Below, one piece after another: positions 11,556 to 21,255 of a stretch of DNA of 64,000 bases. The notes below the pieces were generated by a model, which worked only from the letters and a program-made list of their open reading frames with translations, did no database searches and had not been told where the DNA came from. Every line of letters starts with the position of its first letter. The stretch's first letter is position 1. Origin of the DNA: Enterococcus sp. 9E7_DIV0242 (GTDB taxonomy: Bacteria; Bacillota; Bacilli; Lactobacillales; Enterococcaceae); the NCBI RefSeq assembly GCF_002140975.2, contig NZ_CP147247.1:3287001-3351000 (forward strand), in the 5' to 3' direction. Both the position numbers and the translations under genes were made by a program.

Positions 11556-13385
11556 TTACGCGGCTCCTTGGTATTGGCTGTTATAGATATCTTCATAAAC
11601 ACCAGCAAGTGCCAATAATTCTTGGTGAGTCCCTGTTTCTACCACATCACCATCAGCCATTACAATGATTTTATCTGCATCATAAATCGTGGACAGTCGG
11701 TGGGCGATGACAAAGCTTGTTCTGCCTTGCAGTAGTTTGCGCATGGCACGCTGGATCAAGAGCTCGGTACGTGTGTCGACATTGGATGTCGCTTCATCTA
11801 AAATCAAGATTTCCGGATCAGAGAGAAACGCTCGAGCGATAGTGATCAGCTGCTTTTGACCTTGAGAAATATTACTGATTTCTTCATTCAAAATAGTTTG
11901 GTAGCCATCTGGTAATTTACGGACAAAATCGTCCACAAAGGCGGCTTTGGCTGCAGTGAGGATTTGCTCATCTGTCGCTTCCGGATTGCCGTAGCGGATA
12001 TTATCATAGATCGTTCCGGAAAATAACCAAGTTTCTTGAAGGACCATCCCAATTTTTTTATGAAGTTCTTCGTGACTAAGATTGCGAATGTCTCTGCCGT
12101 CGATTTGGATACTTCCTCCGGATATTTCATAGAAGCGCTGTAGTAGATGAACGAGTGTTGTTTTACCAGCACCTGTATGTCCGACGATAGCCGTCATGTC
12201 TCCCTTATCAACAGCTAAAGAAAAGTCCTTCATCACTAATTTTTCTGGTGTATAGCCGAACTGAACATGATCAAAACGTACTTTTGCATGATCTGACACA
12301 TGGTCAGGAAATTCCTGTTGGTCGTAAATCGTGCGTTCTTCGGCATCCATTACCTCAAAGACACGCTCAGCTGAGGCGATAGTGGAAAGAATACCATTCC
12401 AGATCATAGAGAACTGGCTGATCGGTTGAGAAAATTGAGAAGAATACTGTAGAAATGCCTGTAAATTCCCAATCAAGAGACGACCGGCGGCTACTTGTCC
12501 AGCACCTACAGAAGCAATGACCACATACAGAACATTTTTTAAGAAAATCATTGCCGGCATCATAGAACCGCCGAAGAATTTCGATTTCCAGCCTGTTTCA
12601 TACATCTCTTCATTTAGCTTTTGAAACGTAGTGATGGATTCTTTTTGATTGTTGAAGCTCTTGATTATTTCATGTCCATTGAAGGCTTCTTCGATTTGTC
12701 CATTCAAAGAGCCTTGTGTTTTTAAATAGGCTCGAAAATTTTGCTGCGTTCTGGGCGTCAATAGCTTCGTCACAAGGAAACTTGCCGGCAAAATCAGGCA
12801 GGCCAATGCTGTCAGCTGCCAGCTGATCGTTACCATCATCCAAATCGTTCCAATCAGCAAGATGACACTTGAAATCAGCTGAATCAAGCTTTGTTGTAAC
12901 ATTGTCGCGATATTATCGACATCATTGATTGCGATCGACATCAAATTCCCATTAGAATGCTTATCAAAATAGGTGCTGGATAATTGATTGATTTTCTTTT
13001 TCAAGTCATTTCGCAATCGCTGGGTCGTCTTTTGAGAAGCGACGGTCATTGCTGTTGATTGAAGGGCATCCGTGATGAATTTTCCCAAGTACAGCAGACC
13101 TACGAATAACAGGATTTGAGCTAAACGAGTAAATTGAATTTGATCTCCTGCGCTGGCATTTTGAAAGATCAATGTGGTCGCTTGTCCCAAAAGCTGAGGA
13201 CTCAGCACCTGCATGATCGTACCGCCTATCGAAAGAATCAGTGAAGCAATCAAGAGCCAAGTGCTCTCTTTGACATAACGCATCAAGCGAGTGATCGTCC
13301 GCCAGGGTTTCTTTGGTTTCTCTGTAAGACCTCCAGGGTGCATACCACCTTTACCCATTCCTCTTTGATTCATTGCTTTTGCCAT
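11556..13385 (-). CDS. ABC multidrug exporter half, canonical Walker B (LmrD/EfrB-like)
   Basis: 609 aa. An N-terminal Gly/Met-rich extension precedes six membrane helices and an ATPase domain. Walker A is GHTGAGKTT; Walker B is LILDEATSNVD with the catalytic Glu; the H-loop is VIAHRLST. The signature is degenerate: NISQGQKQ instead of LSGGQ. Together with the partner's altered Walker B this predicts one consensus and one degenerate ATP site, as in LmrCD, BmrCD and EfrAB-type heterodimeric exporters. The ATG shares one base with the partner's stop, so translation is coupled. Confidence 0.9.
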   Translation of the reverse strand: MAKAMNQRGMGKGGMHPGGLTEKPKKPWRTITRLMRYVKESTWLLIASLILSIGGTIMQVLSPQLLGQATTLIFQNASAGDQIQFTRLAQILLFVGLLYLGKFITDALQSTAMTVASQKTTQRLRNDLKKKINQLSSTYFDKHSNGNLMSIAINDVDNIATMLQQSLIQLISSVILLIGTIWMMVTISWQLTALACLILPASFLVTKLLTPRTQQNFRAYLKTQGSLNGQIEEAFNGHEIIKSFNNQKESITTFQKLNEEMYETGWKSKFFGGSMMPAMIFLKNVLYVVIASVGAGQVAAGRLLIGNLQAFLQYSSQFSQPISQFSMIWNGILSTIASAERVFEVMDAEERTIYDQQEFPDHVSDHAKVRFDHVQFGYTPEKLVMKDFSLAVDKGDMTAIVGHTGAGKTTLVHLLQRFYEISGGSIQIDGRDIRNLSHEELHKKIGMVLQETWLFSGTIYDNIRYGNPEATDEQILTAAKAAFVDDFVRKLPDGYQTILNEEISNISQGQKQLITIARAFLSDPEILILDEATSNVDTRTELLIQRAMRKLLQGRTSFVIAHRLSTIYDADKIIVMADGDVVETGTHQELLALAGVYEDIYNSQYQGAA

Positions 13386-15106
13386 TAAGCAGCAGCTCCC
13401 TTCTCTTCTGTTTGAGATTGCATGATTTCTTGATAAATAGTATTTGCTGTAGCTAATTCTTCATGCGTGCCGTAGCCTACTATTTCACCTTCGTTCAATA
13501 CTAAAATCTGATTGGCATTTTTAACCGTGGCGATCCGTTGTGCCACAATGATTTTTGCCGCTTTTTCGAAGCTTTCTGCTAAGTTTTTCTGAATCAAGGC
13601 ATCTGTCTTGAAATCTAACGCAGAAAATGAATCATCGAAAACATAAATCGCTGCGTCCTTTAAAAAGGCGCGTGCTAGACATAGTCGCTGCTTTTGCCCA
13701 CCGGAAAAGTTATCTCCATTTTTCTCGACAGGTGTCTCTAACCCTTTCGCAGCACGTACAAAATCATCTGCTTTTGCTAATACCAACGCACGCCAGATTT
13801 GTTCGTCTGTAGCTGTAGGGTTTGCTATCAGCAGATTTTCACGAATGGTCCCAAAGAACAAGGTGTTTTTCTGAGGAACCAAGCTGATTGATTGGCGGAG
13901 AGACTCATCTTTCAAGTGCTTCAGCTCTTCACCGAATAGTTGGATACTGCCTCCTGTAACTTCGTAAAAGCGTGACAATAGATTGATCAGCGTCGTTTTC
14001 CCAGCTCCGGTACTACCAATGATTGCCAGAGATTCCCCTTGATTCAACTCAAAGGAAATATCCTTGAATACATCCTTTTCAGCACCTTCATATCTAAAGG
14101 ACACATGCTCGAAAGACAACAGCGGTTTATGCTGTTTGCTAGGTATCTCTGCTGTTCCTTCTGTTATTGCCAGAGGTAAGTCAAGAACTTCATTGATTCG
14201 TTTGGCAGAAACCTGTCCTCTGGGAATGGAAGAAACGATATTCGTCAAAAGGGCAACACCCATCAGAATTTGAGAGGTGTAGGCGATCACACCGATCAAT
14301 GTTCCGATCTCCATCGTTCCGGCATTGATAAAGCCAGCACCAAACCAAGTGATTGCAATCGTCACAAGACTCATTGCCAAGGACATGAAGGGCATTAGAA
14401 AATTCAGCAGACTGTTTGAGAAAATAGAGACTTTTGTGTACGTATTGTTTTCCTCTTCGTAGCGCTGATATTCTGCTTCTTCTTTGTTAAACGCATGGAT
14501 GACCTTGATTCCTGTAAGCCCCTCTTTGAAAATTCTATTTAGGCTATCGATACTTTTTTGCAGTTTCTCGAATAGCGGATTGGTAAAGTGAAAAATCAAG
14601 AACGCAATCCCCAAAAGTATTGGAACAACAAGTAGATAAGCGCTAGTCAACGTTGGGCTCAACCGAAAAGATAGGTAGATCCCGCCGAGTAGATAAATCG
14701 GTGTTAATATCAAAAATTTTAGGCCCATTTCAACAAGTGACTGAACTTGTGTGACATCATTTGTATTTCTGGTAATCAGCGAAGAAGCGCTGAAATGATC
14801 GAACTCCACATTGGAAAATGCTGTGATTTTTTTATAAATGGCTTCCCTTAAATCATTACCAAGACGATAGGAAACTTTGGCAGAAATATACGTATTCAGC
14901 AATGCAGCGACGAAGCTGGCAAGTGAGAAGCTCAACATGATTCCGCCTATTCGTATAATAGCACTCATATCCGAAGTAACCACACCTTGATTGATCATGT
15001 TAGCCGTCAGTGTAGGAATGTATAAATCACAGCCCGCCTGGATCAACAGAAAAACGATGGCGATGATCGCTTTACTGATGGACATTTTTTTAAGTATTTT
15101 TCCCAT
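13385..15106 (-). CDS. ABC multidrug exporter half, degenerate Walker B (LmrC/EfrA-like)
   Basis: 573 aa, six membrane helices plus ATPase. Walker A GSTGAGKTT and signature FSGGQKQRL are intact. Walker B reads IYVFDDSFSALD, with Asp where the catalytic Glu is expected, and the H-loop region is IIVAQRIAT, with Gln replacing the usual His. These are hallmarks of the non-catalytic site of heterodimeric exporters. First gene of the operon, preceded by the MarR-type operator array at 15166-15241; RBS AGGAAA. Confidence 0.9.
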   Translation of the reverse strand: MGKILKKMSISKAIIAIVFLLIQAGCDLYIPTLTANMINQGVVTSDMSAIIRIGGIMLSFSLASFVAALLNTYISAKVSYRLGNDLREAIYKKITAFSNVEFDHFSASSLITRNTNDVTQVQSLVEMGLKFLILTPIYLLGGIYLSFRLSPTLTSAYLLVVPILLGIAFLIFHFTNPLFEKLQKSIDSLNRIFKEGLTGIKVIHAFNKEEAEYQRYEEENNTYTKVSIFSNSLLNFLMPFMSLAMSLVTIAITWFGAGFINAGTMEIGTLIGVIAYTSQILMGVALLTNIVSSIPRGQVSAKRINEVLDLPLAITEGTAEIPSKQHKPLLSFEHVSFRYEGAEKDVFKDISFELNQGESLAIIGSTGAGKTTLINLLSRFYEVTGGSIQLFGEELKHLKDESLRQSISLVPQKNTLFFGTIRENLLIANPTATDEQIWRALVLAKADDFVRAAKGLETPVEKNGDNFSGGQKQRLCLARAFLKDAAIYVFDDSFSALDFKTDALIQKNLAESFEKAAKIIVAQRIATVKNANQILVLNEGEIVGYGTHEELATANTIYQEIMQSQTEEKGAAA

Positions 15107-15165
15107 TTCTTTTCCTCCATCATTTTTGCAGTAATTGATTACTACAGTATATTTTTGTTATTGAT

Positions 15166-15241
15166 AAGGTACCTTACTCACGACAATATACAGGTACCTT
15201 GATAAAAAGTCAAGTACCTTACTAAAAATATTTAGGTACCT
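15166..15241 (-). promoter_or_regulatory. Exporter promoter with MarR operator cluster
   Basis: Minus strand: -35 TTGACT (AGTCAA 15208-15213), 17-bp spacer, -10 TATATT (AATATA 15185-15190). Palindromes centred at 15170.5 (AAGGTACCTT), 15195.5 (AGGTACCT), 15215.5 (AAGTACCT) and 15237.5 (AGGTACCT) surround the promoter. The block resembles the MarR gene's own promoter in sequence and spacing. Confidence 0.82.
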
Positions 15242-15266
15242 GATCAAATATCTGAGAATAAGAAAG

Positions 15267-15318
15267 AAAAAGCATCATAGAAAATCACTGATAGCGTGGT
15301 TTCTCATGATACTTTTTG
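15267..15318. terminator. Hairpin, possible terminator
   Basis: AAAAGCATCAT-GAAA pairs with TTTC-ATGATACTTTTT, giving a long stem with A and T tracts at either end. It separates the exporter promoter from the CRISPR leader. Nothing else is evident between 15319 and about 15480. Confidence 0.4.
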
Positions 15319-15487
15319 TCATTAAAAAAATTTAACGATTTTCAATTGTTCAAATCCACTTGGCTAAACTCGAATAATTTTATGAGGGTTTTTCGTGTTT
15401 TGTATATTAGTGAAACTACTGAATAATTGCTGAGTAATCCTCGAAGATTCCCGAAATGAAGGCATTTCTTTATTAAAAAGAACATGG

Positions 15488-15603
15488 TACAATAAATAAG
15501 AGATCATTGAAAATGACATAATTTAGAAGTATTTAGAGCTGAAGTCTTGCTATGGACGAGTGGCGCGATTACGGGATTTGGCAGAAATAAAAAATTCTGC
15601 GAT
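15488..15603 (+). promoter_or_regulatory. CRISPR leader of array 1
   Basis: An extended -10 (TGGTACAAT, hexamer 15488-15493) lies about 110 nt before the first repeat. The final 58 nt (15545-15602) match the array 2 leader (23178-23235) at 57 positions. An inverted repeat GCAGAA (15581-15586) / TTCTGC (15595-15600) sits at the leader-repeat junction. The leader ends CTGCGAT, where array 2 has CTGCGAG. Confidence 0.8.
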
Positions 15604-16089
15604 GTTTTAGAGCTATGCTGTTTTGAATGCTTCCAAAACGGTTCTGCTGCTTTCACATCGACCCGTCCGGTTTTAGAGCTATGCTGTTTTGAATGCTTCC
15701 AAAACAATGCAAATTGCATAGAGGTGATCAGATGTGTTTTAGAGCTATGCTGTTTTGAATGCTTCCAAAACCTGATTCGGTGGAATATGGCGAAGAGTGG
15801 CGTTTTAGAGCTATGCTGTTTTGAATGCTTCCAAAACTCAGTACCAACCCATGAAGACATAGCCATTGTTTTAGAGCTATGCTGTTTTGAATGCTTCCAA
15901 AACTTAGTGTTACAGGTGCTTTACAGACCATGTGTTTTAGAGCTATGCTGTTTTGAATGCTTCCAAAACAAACCAGACAGTATACTAGAGATAAGGTAGT
16001 TTTAGAGCTATGCTATTTTGAATGCTTCCAAAACCGAACATCTCCCTTTTATATTAACGGGTCGTTTTAGAGCTATGCTGTTTTGAATG
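15604..16089 (+). CRISPR. CRISPR array 1 (type II-A), 7 spacers
   Basis: Eight repeat positions: seven full 36-nt repeats starting at 15604, 15670, 15736, 15802, 15868, 15934 and 15999, plus a truncated last one at 16064-16089. The repeat begins GTTTTAGAGCTATGCTGTTT and ends CTTCCAAAAC. Spacers are 30 nt (1-5) and 29 nt (6-7). Repeat 7 has one substitution (GCTATTTT for GCTGTTTT). The final repeat keeps 26 nt and then diverges. The array lies upstream of cas9, unlike the usual position after csn2, and has its own leader. Confidence 0.97.
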
Positions 16090-16122
16090 TTATTCCTATT
16101 TTTATGAAAAGTGAGGCATATT

Positions 16123-16779
16123 GTGAAAATAAATGATGAATTGATACTTAAGAAGATTATTTTGGAAAGTCTAAACAATGAGGAAAAATTACTTTCTTTT
16201 AGTTTTTCTAAAAATAAAAAATCAGCTTATGTCACACTTGTTCGTGCTAATTTTGAATATATAACCTTTCGAATTAGTGATCATCGAGCTTTTAGCAGGT
16301 ACTACAGTAATCCAACATTTGTTTTCAATCGATATGACTATACTTCTTTTGAAAAGGAGTTAATAAAATTTATGGGAAAAGCGCAATGGTATAAATTTGA
16401 ATACAATGACTTCTATCTGTTGTATGTAGTCAAATTTGCTCATAAATATCATGTTACATTTTTGATTGATAACATTTACAATGTTTTTAACAACGAAGAT
16501 TTTGGTATTGTCTTCTATCAAGAAAAAATTTTTAATAAAAAGAAAAAAGACCTGCGTATAGTTCCAGAAAAAATGATGAAGTATCTAAGAAAACTGTATG
16601 CAACAGGACTTATCAATAGCCGTAGTCTAGATGAGCAGGTCATTGATGTGTATATTACTGAGCAAGGGATGAGAATGTTGGATGCTACACTGGCACTGCA
16701 TTTAGAGCGATTTATGTCAGATTATCGAGAGATAGATTGGACTGTTATTGATATGCCTTGTACAGAAAAATCTTTATAA
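16123..16779 (+). CDS. Unknown protein between array 1 and tracrRNA
   Basis: 218 aa from GTG 16123, with GTGAGG at 16111-16116 as ribosome-binding site; GTG 16111 is the alternative. No family recognised. Lysine- and aromatic-rich, with no signal peptide or membrane helix. Residues about 45-65 read YITFRISDHRAFSRYYSNPT. The C-terminal part (KYLRKLYATGLINSRSLDEQ, then VYITEQGMRML) resembles the end of a winged-helix domain. The gene is AT-rich, begins 33 nt after the truncated last repeat and has its own terminator (16790-16836). It may be a CRISPR accessory or regulatory protein, an anti-CRISPR, or unrelated cargo; none is shown. Confidence 0.7.
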   Translation: MKINDELILKKIILESLNNEEKLLSFSFSKNKKSAYVTLVRANFEYITFRISDHRAFSRYYSNPTFVFNRYDYTSFEKELIKFMGKAQWYKFEYNDFYLLYVVKFAHKYHVTFLIDNIYNVFNNEDFGIVFYQEKIFNKKKKDLRIVPEKMMKYLRKLYATGLINSRSLDEQVIDVYITEQGMRMLDATLALHLERFMSDYREIDWTVIDMPCTEKSL

Positions 16780-16789
16780 ATACCTTTGC

Positions 16790-16836
16790 ATCTTACAATT
16801 GTTGGACATAGTAATCCAAGGATTGTAGGATTTTTT
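16790..16836 (+). terminator. Terminator of the unknown gene
   Basis: ATCTTACAAT pairs with ATTGTAGGAT and TTGGA with TCCAA, followed by six T. It closes the 16123 gene, so cas9 must have its own promoter. From 16837 to 17020 I see no gene, only a small CTCC/GGAG hairpin near 16888-16904. Confidence 0.8.
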
Positions 16837-17023
16837 GTTTTACTAATGAATTGCCAAAAGTTGATTTAATATTTTGGATGATGTCTCCTAAAGTAGGAGG
16901 CATGGAGGAGAATGTAAAAGCGTGATACTGTTAACATGATGGCAAAAAAAGAGTTCGCATCAGTTCGAGGCTATGATACAATAATAAATGGCTTATTATA
17001 GGGAATAGTTAAAGCTGGACAAC

Positions 17024-17115
17024 AAAAAAAGCGCCGAGACAGCGCTACTTAAAAAGTTGATGACGGACAAAGCCTTATTTTAACTTGCTATGTTGTTTTG
17101 AATGCTACCAACAAT
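17024..17115 (-). ncRNA. tracrRNA
   Basis: Read on the minus strand. The anti-repeat (CATTCAAAACAACATAGCAA, about 17105-17086) is complementary to the CRISPR repeat. It continues GTTAAAATAAGGCTTTGTCC and a nexus/hairpin GTCATCAACTTTTTAAGTAG. It ends with GCGCTGTCTCGGCGC (17045-17031) and a run of seven T, the terminator. The layout and much of the sequence match S. pyogenes tracrRNA. Possible minus-strand promoters: TTGTAA-16-TACAAT, with TACAAT at 17124-17119. The 5' end is estimated. It is divergent from cas9. Confidence 0.93.
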
Positions 17116-17210
17116 GTAATTGTATCAAATTATAAAAAAATTACAATTGTTAATTTCAAAATTAAGTAGGAGCCACTTGTCTGTAATTATTGACGAGCTT
17201 TGTAAATAAA

Positions 17211-17224
17211 AGAAAACGCTAACA
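17211..17224. promoter_or_regulatory. cre-like site in the cas9 leader
   Basis: AGAAAACGCTAACA differs from the cre pattern TGAAARCGYTWNCA only at its first base. It lies between the likely cas9 promoter region (TTGTCT 17178-17183 and TTGACG 17190-17195 are candidate -35 boxes) and the AAGGAGGAG ribosome-binding site at 17230. CcpA bound here would act as a roadblock. Function not shown. Confidence 0.4.
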
Positions 17225-17241
17225 AATAGAAGGAGGAGAAA

Positions 17242-20200
17242 ATGAAGAATTATACGATTGGGCTAGACATAGGGACAAATTCTGTAGGTTATGCTGTACT
17301 GACAGAGGATTATAATTTGGTTCGCCGAAGAATGAAAATCAATGGGAATACTAATAAAAAAGAGAGCAAGAAAAATTTTTGGGGCGTTCGGCTTTTTGAT
17401 GCAGGGAATACAGCTGAGGATAGAAGACTAAAACGGACGACCCGCCGACGCATCGCTAGACGTCGAAATCGCATTACCTATCTTCAGGAAATATTTCATA
17501 AAGAGATGAACCGAGTAGATGCAAATTTCTTTCATCGTCTGACAGACAGTTTCTTAGTATCAGATGAGAAACGAAATGAACGGCATCCGATTTTTGCGAC
17601 TCTTGAAGAAGAGATTGCGTATCATCAAGAGTTTCCAACCATCTATCATTTACGTAAGAAATTAGCCGATTCTAATGAAAAAGCAGATTTGCGCTTAGTT
17701 TATTTGGCGGTTGCTCACATAATTAAATATCGAGGACATTTTTTGATTGAGGGAAAACTGAGTACGGAAAATTCTTCTATCGAAGAAACATTCAAACACT
17801 TTTTACAGGAATATAATCAGGTATTTTCGCGTCAAGCAGATGGGTCGATGATCAACCCTGTTCTTGAGACAACAGATATTGGTACAGCTTTTACAGAGAA
17901 GGTTTCACGAGCGAAAAAGGCTGAAACAGTTTTAAAGATATTTCCAGAAGAAAAATCGACGGGGACATTCATGCAGTTCCTAAAAATGATTGCAGGAAAT
18001 CAGGGCAATTTTAAAAAGCCTTTTGATTTGGGTGAGGATATGAAGCTGCAATTCCCTAAAGAAGAGTACGATGAGCAGTTGGAAGGTTTGTTAGCTCAAG
18101 TTGGTGATGATTACGCAGATGTATTTACAGCAGCGAAAAATGTATACGATGCAGTAGAATTATCTGGAATACTTACTGTTACAGATAGTACGACGAGAGC
18201 CAAGCTTTCCGCTAGCATGATCGAACGCTATGAGGAGCATAAAAAGGATTTAAAATTGCTCAAAAATTTTGTTCGTGAAAATGCTCCAGAGTTGTATTAT
18301 GACATTTTCAACAATAAAAATGCGGATGGCTATGCTGGTTATATGGCACACAGAAAGCTGAAGCAAGAAGATTTTTATAAATATATTAGAAAGCATCTTG
18401 AAAAGCTGGAAGGTTCCGAGTATTTTATTGCTAAAATCGATCAGGAAAACTTTTTGCGGAAGCAGCGAACCTTCGATAATGGTGTAATTCCTCATCAGAT
18501 ACATTTGGAGGAGTTAAAAGCAATTATTCATCGACAGGCAGTATATTATCCTTTCTTAAAAGAGAATGAGGCAAAAATCAAAACCTTAGTGACGTTTAAA
18601 ATACCTTATTATGTTGGACCTCTGGCGAAAAGACATAGTGCTTTTTCTTGGGCTACACGGAAATCTGATGAAGCGATAACTCCTTGGAACTTAGAGGAAG
18701 TAATTGACTTAAGTCAGTCAGCAACCGATTTTATTGAAAGAATGACGAATAACGATGTATATTTGCCAACAGAAAAGGTTTTGCCTAAACACAGCATGCT
18801 TTATGAAAAATTTGCTGTTTATAATGAATTAACAAAAATCAGTTATATTGATGAACGAGGTCAAACACAAAATTTCTGTGCTCAGGAAAAAGAAAAAATC
18901 GTTACTGAGCTATTTAAGAAAAATCCTAAGGTTAGCCGGAAGCTATTCGAACAATTTTTGACGAACGAATATACGATTGAAAATCCTGTTGTTAAGGGAA
19001 TTGAAAAGTCTTTCAATGCTAGTTATGGCACATACCATGATTTTCTTAAGAGAGGTGTGAGCCGTGAGCTTCTTGATGCGCCGGAAAATGAAGCCATGTT
19101 TGAAGAAATCGTCAAAATTTTGACCGTTTTTGAAGATCGTGGAATGATTCGAGAACGATTAAGTGAATTTGCGGATGTCTTAGATAAAGACAGCTTGAAG
19201 AAATTGGAGCGACGCCATTACACTGGTTGGGGGCGTTTGTCAGCAAAGCTGATTAATCAGATCCGAGATAAGCAGGCACAAAAAACAATTTTGGATTATT
19301 TAATGAATGATGATGATACACCCAAAAACCGTAACCGTAATTTTATGCAGTTGATTAATGATAATCATTTGACTTTTAAAGCAGAAATTGAAAAGGCGCA
19401 AGCAATTACGAATACAGACAGTCTACATGATATCGTGAAAGAGTTAGCTGGTAGTCCAGCTATAAAAAAAGGGATTTTGCAGAGTTTGAAAATTGTGGAT
19501 GAGCTTGTTGAAATTATGGGGTATGCACCGAAAAATATTGTAGTGGAAATGGCCCGAGAAAATCAGACGACAGCTAGAGGAAAAGCAAATGCTAGACCTC
19601 GCTTGAGAGCGTTAGAAGAGGCAATGAAAGAGTTCGGCGGAAATGTACTAAAAGAAAATCCAGTTGATAATAAAGCTTTGCAGAATGATCGTCTTTATTT
19701 GTACTATTTGCAAAATGGCAAGGATATGTATACAGGGGAAGAGCTGAACATTCATAATCTTTCTAGCTACGATATAGACCACATTATTCCACAAAGTTTT
19801 ACAACCGATAACTCTCTTGATAATCGTGTACTGGTTAGTTCTTCCAAAAATCGTGGCAAGTCAAATGACGTCCCCGATATAAATGTTGTCAGAAAAATGA
19901 AGAGTTTTTGGGAGAGGCTACATCGATCCAAATTAATTAGTGACCGTAAATTGAAGTGGTTGACTAAAGCCGAGAATGGCGGCTTAACAGAAGAAGATAA
20001 AGCTGGGTTCATTCAAAGGCAACTGGTAGAGACACGACAAATCACGAAAAATGTTGCGCGAATTTTAGATCAGCGTTATAACACTGAAAAAGATGAGTCT
20101 GGTAAAGTGATTCGAAAGGTTCAAATCGTTACCTTGAAGTCTGCTTTGACGAGCCAGTTCCGAAAGAATTTTACCATCTATAAAGTGCGTGAAATCAATG

Positions 20201-21255
20201 ACTACCATCATGCGCACGATGCTTATCTGAATGGTCTCGTTGCCACGACTTTGTTGAAAGTGTATCCTCAGTTGGCACCAGAATTCGTCTATGGTGAGTA
20301 CCAAAAATTCAATGCTTTTAAAGAAAATAAGGCTACAGCTAAAAAGCAATTTTACACCAATATCATGAGATTTTTTGCGCAGGATGAACCGATCGTTGAT
20401 GAGAATGGTGTGATTTTGTGGGATAAGAAATCTGTGTCTATGGTAAAAAAAGTCATGGATTATCGCCAGATGAATATTGTGAAAAAGACAGAGCGGCAAA
20501 AAGGCAGTTTCTCAAATGAATCGATCTTACCTAAGGGGAAATCAGAAAAGCTTATTGCACGAAAAGACAAGTGGGACACAACAAAGTATGGTGGATTCGA
20601 TAGTCCGACTATTGCATATTCGATTGTCATTTCTTATGAAAAAGGGACGAAGAGAAAACTGACAAAGGGAATTGTTGGAATCACGATTATGGAGAAAAAT
20701 AGATTTGAAAGAAATCCGATAGCCTTTTTGTTGGATAAAGGGTATCAGAATCCGGAAGTTCAATTAAAACTGCCAAAGTATGCGCTGTATGAGCTTGAAA
20801 ATGGGCGGCGTAGATTGCTTGCCAGTGCCAAAGAAGCACAAAAAGGCAATCAGCTGTTCCTACCTAATCATTTGGTCGAGTTGCTTTACCATGCAAAACG
20901 TTGTAATGAGATCGATGGCGTTAGTTTGGACTATGTGAAGGAGCATCGTGAGCAGTTTTTAGAAATTCTTGAGCATGTAACAAGGTTTGCAGAGAAATTT
21001 ACATTAGCGGAGAAAAATATGCAGGTGATTACATCGCTTTATGAAAAGAATGCACAGGTTGACGTTAAAGAGTTGGCAGAATCCTTTGTAAATCTCATGA
21101 CCTTCAATGCAATGGGCGCACCGGCAGACTTCAAATTTTTTGGCAAAACAATTCCGAGAAAACGCTATACAAGTATTTCTGAAATATTGAATAGTGTTGT
21201 CATTGACCAATCGATTACAGGTTTGTATGAAACGCGTAGAAAGTTGGCAGACTGA
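17242..21255 (+). CDS. cas9: Cas9, type II-A CRISPR effector nuclease
   Basis: 1337 aa, the usual II-A length. Ruv[16 protein letters not shown] with Asp9. Arg-rich bridge helix about residues 60-85 ([20 protein letters not shown]). RuvC-II: Glu769 in [14 protein letters not shown]: His847 in [11 protein letters not shown]. RuvC-III: His990 and Asp993 in [10 protein letters not shown]. All catalytic residues are present. The C-terminal PAM-interacting domain has PRKRYTS (Arg1306, Arg1308), equivalent to Arg1333/Arg1335 of SpCas9, which predicts an NGG-type PAM. It works with the crRNAs of both arrays and the tracrRNA just upstream. Strong RBS AAGGAGGAG. Its stop overlaps the cas1 start (ATGA). 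Confidence 0.98.
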   Translation: MKNYTIGLDIGTNSVGYAVLTEDYNLVRRRMKINGNTNKKESKKNFWGVRLFDAGNTAEDRRLKRTTRRRIARRRNRITYLQEIFHKEMNRVDANFFHRLTDSFLVSDEKRNERHPIFATLEEEIAYHQEFPTIYHLRKKLADSNEKADLRLVYLAVAHIIKYRGHFLIEGKLSTENSSIEETFKHFLQEYNQVFSRQADGSMINPVLETTDIGTAFTEKVSRAKKAETVLKIFPEEKSTGTFMQFLKMIAGNQGNFKKPFDLGEDMKLQFPKEEYDEQLEGLLAQVGDDYADVFTAAKNVYDAVELSGILTVTDSTTRAKLSASMIERYEEHKKDLKLLKNFVRENAPELYYDIFNNKNADGYAGYMAHRKLKQEDFYKYIRKHLEKLEGSEYFIAKIDQENFLRKQRTFDNGVIPHQIHLEELKAIIHRQAVYYPFLKENEAKIKTLVTFKIPYYVGPLAKRHSAFSWATRKSDEAITPWNLEEVIDLSQSATDFIERMTNNDVYLPTEKVLPKHSMLYEKFAVYNELTKISYIDERGQTQNFCAQEKEKIVTELFKKNPKVSRKLFEQFLTNEYTIENPVVKGIEKSFNASYGTYHDFLKRGVSRELLDAPENEAMFEEIVKILTVFEDRGMIRERLSEFADVLDKDSLKKLERRHYTGWGRLSAKLINQIRDKQAQKTILDYLMNDDDTPKNRNRNFMQLINDNHLTFKAEIEKAQAITNTDSLHDIVKELAGSPAIKKGILQSLKIVDELVEIMGYAPKNIVVEMARENQTTARGKANARPRLRALEEAMKEFGGNVLKENPVDNKALQNDRLYLYYLQNGKDMYTGEELNIHNLSSYDIDHIIPQSFTTDNSLDNRVLVSSSKNRGKSNDVPDINVVRKMKSFWERLHRSKLISDRKLKWLTKAENGGLTEEDKAGFIQRQLVETRQITKNVARILDQRYNTEKDESGKVIRKVQIVTLKSALTSQFRKNFTIYKVREINDYHHAHDAYLNGLVATTLLKVYPQLAPEFVYGEYQKFNAFKENKATAKKQFYTNIMRFFAQDEPIVDENGVILWDKKSVSMVKKVMDYRQMNIVKKTERQKGSFSNESILPKGKSEKLIARKDKWDTTKYGGFDSPTIAYSIVISYEKGTKRKLTKGIVGITIMEKNRFERNPIAFLLDKGYQNPEVQLKLPKYALYELENGRRRLLASAKEAQKGNQLFLPNHLVELLYHAKRCNEIDGVSLDYVKEHREQFLEILEHVTRFAEKFTLAEKNMQVITSLYEKNAQVDVKELAESFVNLMTFNAMGAPADFKFFGKTIPRKRYTSISEILNSVVIDQSITGLYETRRKLAD

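Noticed and set aside
15504..15999. Open frames on both strands with a repeating LELCCFECFQN-type pattern
   Set aside because: They are translations of CRISPR repeats and spacers of array 1, not genes.
16123..16779. Calling the gene an anti-CRISPR
   Set aside because: No similarity to a known Acr family and no Aca gene next to it; location alone is not enough.
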